DNA of 5,470 nt from Rhodobacterales bacterium. GTDB lineage: Bacteria; Pseudomonadota; Alphaproteobacteria; Rhodobacterales; Rhodobacteraceae. The stretch lies in NCBI GenBank assembly GCA_013298675.1, contig JAAFIJ010000194.1:1-5470 (forward strand), written 5' to 3'. Within the stretch, counting starts at the first letter, position 1, and each line of letters begins with the position of its first letter. Below the pieces are notes generated by a model. It was given only the letters and a program-made list of their open reading frames with translations. It was not told the origin of the DNA and searched no databases. Shown in pieces: positions 4,435 through 5,470 of the stretch. Made by a program: the position numbers and the translations under genes.

Positions 4435-5470
4435 TCAGACGCCAATCCGCTGGCGGCGCGCGCGGGTAGCGCATCATCAGCGGCCATCGGACGTACGTCA
4501 AACAGCTCATCTATCAGGGCGCTCTCCATATCGCGGTCCAATTGCTTGGCACGTTCAATATAAGCCTCATTCATATGAACAGGCTGGCCGGGCACCCAAA
4601 CCTCGGCCATGCCCCGCATCGCGGCCCTGTCAACACGCCAAAACGTTTGCGCAAGCTTTGAGGCCTCGTATTCGGAAAATCCCATGTTTTCCAAGACATA
4701 GCGACCTGCACGGACAGAGCTGTCAAAGGTTTCGCGCACGATGTCATTCGCACCGGCTTGATAAAGTTCAAAAACGTGAACTCGGTCGCGGGCGCGCGCG
4801 ACGATATGAATATCCGGTCGTACAGAGCGCGCATATTTCACAATCCGGGTGATCACCCCCGGATCATCCACTGCCACGACCAAAACCTGTGCTGTAGCCA
4901 AACCCGCAGCTTGCAGCAATTCCGGGCGTGATGGGTCGCCAAAAAACCCCTTCACGCCAAATTTGCGCATCGATTCAATAGTCGACATGTCATTGTCCAA
5001 AACGACCGTCATCAGGCCCGATGTGCGCACCAATCGGTCCACCACCCGACCAAAGCGCCCGATCCCGGCAATGATGACAGCGGCCTGTTCGTTGATCTCA
5101 TCCGCAGGAATTTCTGCGGTTTTGCCTGCCCGTGACGACAGTCGTTCATAGGCAATAAACATCACCGGTGCGAACAGCATCGACAGGCTGATCACCAAAA
5201 GCGCGAGTTGACCTGCCGCAAGCGGTAACGCCCCTTCGCTGCGCGCAAAACTGATGATCAAAAAGCCAAATTCACCCCCTTGGGCAAGCCCAAGCGTGAA
5301 CAGCCAACGGTCGTTGGCGCGCAGCTTAAAGATCAACCCGAGCACGAACAAAACGACGGCCTTGATCGCGATCAACCCGACCGTTAACCCGATCACTGTC
5401 AACGGTTCACGGATCAAGATGGCAAAGTTGATGCCAACACCAACAGTCATAAAGAACAGACCCAACAACA
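4374..5470 (-). CDS. kefC: KefB/KefC-type CPA2 monovalent cation:proton antiporter, C-terminal part (5' partial)
   Basis: 365 codons are visible; the frame runs off the right end, so the N-terminal membrane part is missing. Counting from the TTG codon at 5468, residues 1-110 are the last membrane segments of the Na/H-exchanger domain (LGLFFMTVGVGINF, the AQGGEFGF motif, hydrophobic stretches near 24-46 and 86-106). Residues 129-245 are an RCK/TrkA-N domain with a Rossmann glycine motif, GIGRFG (135-140), an acidic strand end VVLDND (155-160) and GDPSRPELLQAAG (177-189). IVARARD and RETFDSSVRAGR closely follow the E. coli KefC pattern. Such proteins exchange K+ or Na+ for protons across the inner membrane; E. 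coli KefB/KefC are gated by glutathione adducts. Whether this one is glutathione-gated cannot be told, since the regulatory loop is outside the window. The last 40 residues are Ala/Ser/Pro-rich and poorly conserved, and the final 20 codons overlap the cobT 3' end. The exact paralogue (KefB, KefC or YbaL) is uncertain. Confidence 0.9.
   Translation of the reverse strand, partial: LLGLFFMTVGVGINFAILIREPLTVIGLTVGLIAIKAVVLFVLGLIFKLRANDRWLFTLGLAQGGEFGFLIISFARSEGALPLAAGQLALLVISLSMLFAPVMFIAYERLSSRAGKTAEIPADEINEQAAVIIAGIGRFGRVVDRLVRTSGLMTVVLDNDMSTIESMRKFGVKGFFGDPSRPELLQAAGLATAQVLVVAVDDPGVITRIVKYARSVRPDIHIVARARDRVHVFELYQAGANDIVRETFDSSVRAGRYVLENMGFSEYEASKLAQTFWRVDRAAMRGMAEVWVPGQPVHMNEAYIERAKQLDRDMESALIDELFDVRPMAADDALPARAASGLASDQLSASPAETPASAKVAIPE

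Noticed and set aside
4304..4852. 182-codon plus-strand open frame opposite the antiporter gene
   Set aside because: Arg/Pro/His-rich shadow translation with no domain; the minus-strand antiporter is strongly conserved here.

Overview
The window looks like an ordinary chromosomal stretch from an alphaproteobacterium of the order Rhodobacterales (Roseobacter/Rhodobacter group). This is inferred from the gene set and protein style: a helicase with a long Arg/Gly/Asp/Pro-rich tail, then an S4-domain RNA-binding protein, a seven-iron ferredoxin and a CarD regulator, in the order I associate with this group. Moderately high GC fits. No rRNA, tRNA, insertion sequence, phage gene or CRISPR array was found.

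Layout. Bases 1-906 (+) are the 3' end of a large helicase gene that begins upstream. It is followed without a gap by a small S4-domain gene (907-1233, +). After a 138-base gap with a possible promoter comes fdxA (1372-1710, +), a 3Fe-4S/4Fe-4S ferredoxin. A 298-base non-coding stretch holds a good candidate promoter and a long leader for carD (2009-2518, +). A perfect 9-bp hairpin at 2540-2560 separates carD from the convergent cobS (2563-3324, -). cobS and cobT (3406-4434, +) diverge from an 81-base spacer. cobT then runs tail to tail into, and overlaps by 61 bases, a KefB/KefC-type cation:proton antiporter gene (4374-5470, -) whose 5' end lies outside the window.

How the genes work together. 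The left half is about RNA handling and transcription: a helicase, an RNA-binding S4 protein and the RNA polymerase-binding regulator CarD, with a redox ferredoxin between them. The middle pair acts in the last part of cobalamin synthesis (nucleotide loop assembly): CobT makes alpha-ribazole phosphate, and CobS joins the ribazole moiety to adenosylcobinamide-GDP. The right-hand gene is an ion transport protein with a cytoplasmic nucleotide-binding (RCK) domain and has no obvious tie to the others.

I see no convincing undescribed system. The points most worth a second look are the carD leader (promoter without T at the last -10 position, a 7-bp hairpin, and a small hairpin that could hide the ribosome binding site), the 61-base antisense overlap of cobT and kefC, the synonymously diversified peptide repeat in the helicase tail, and the TTG start abutting the helicase stop.
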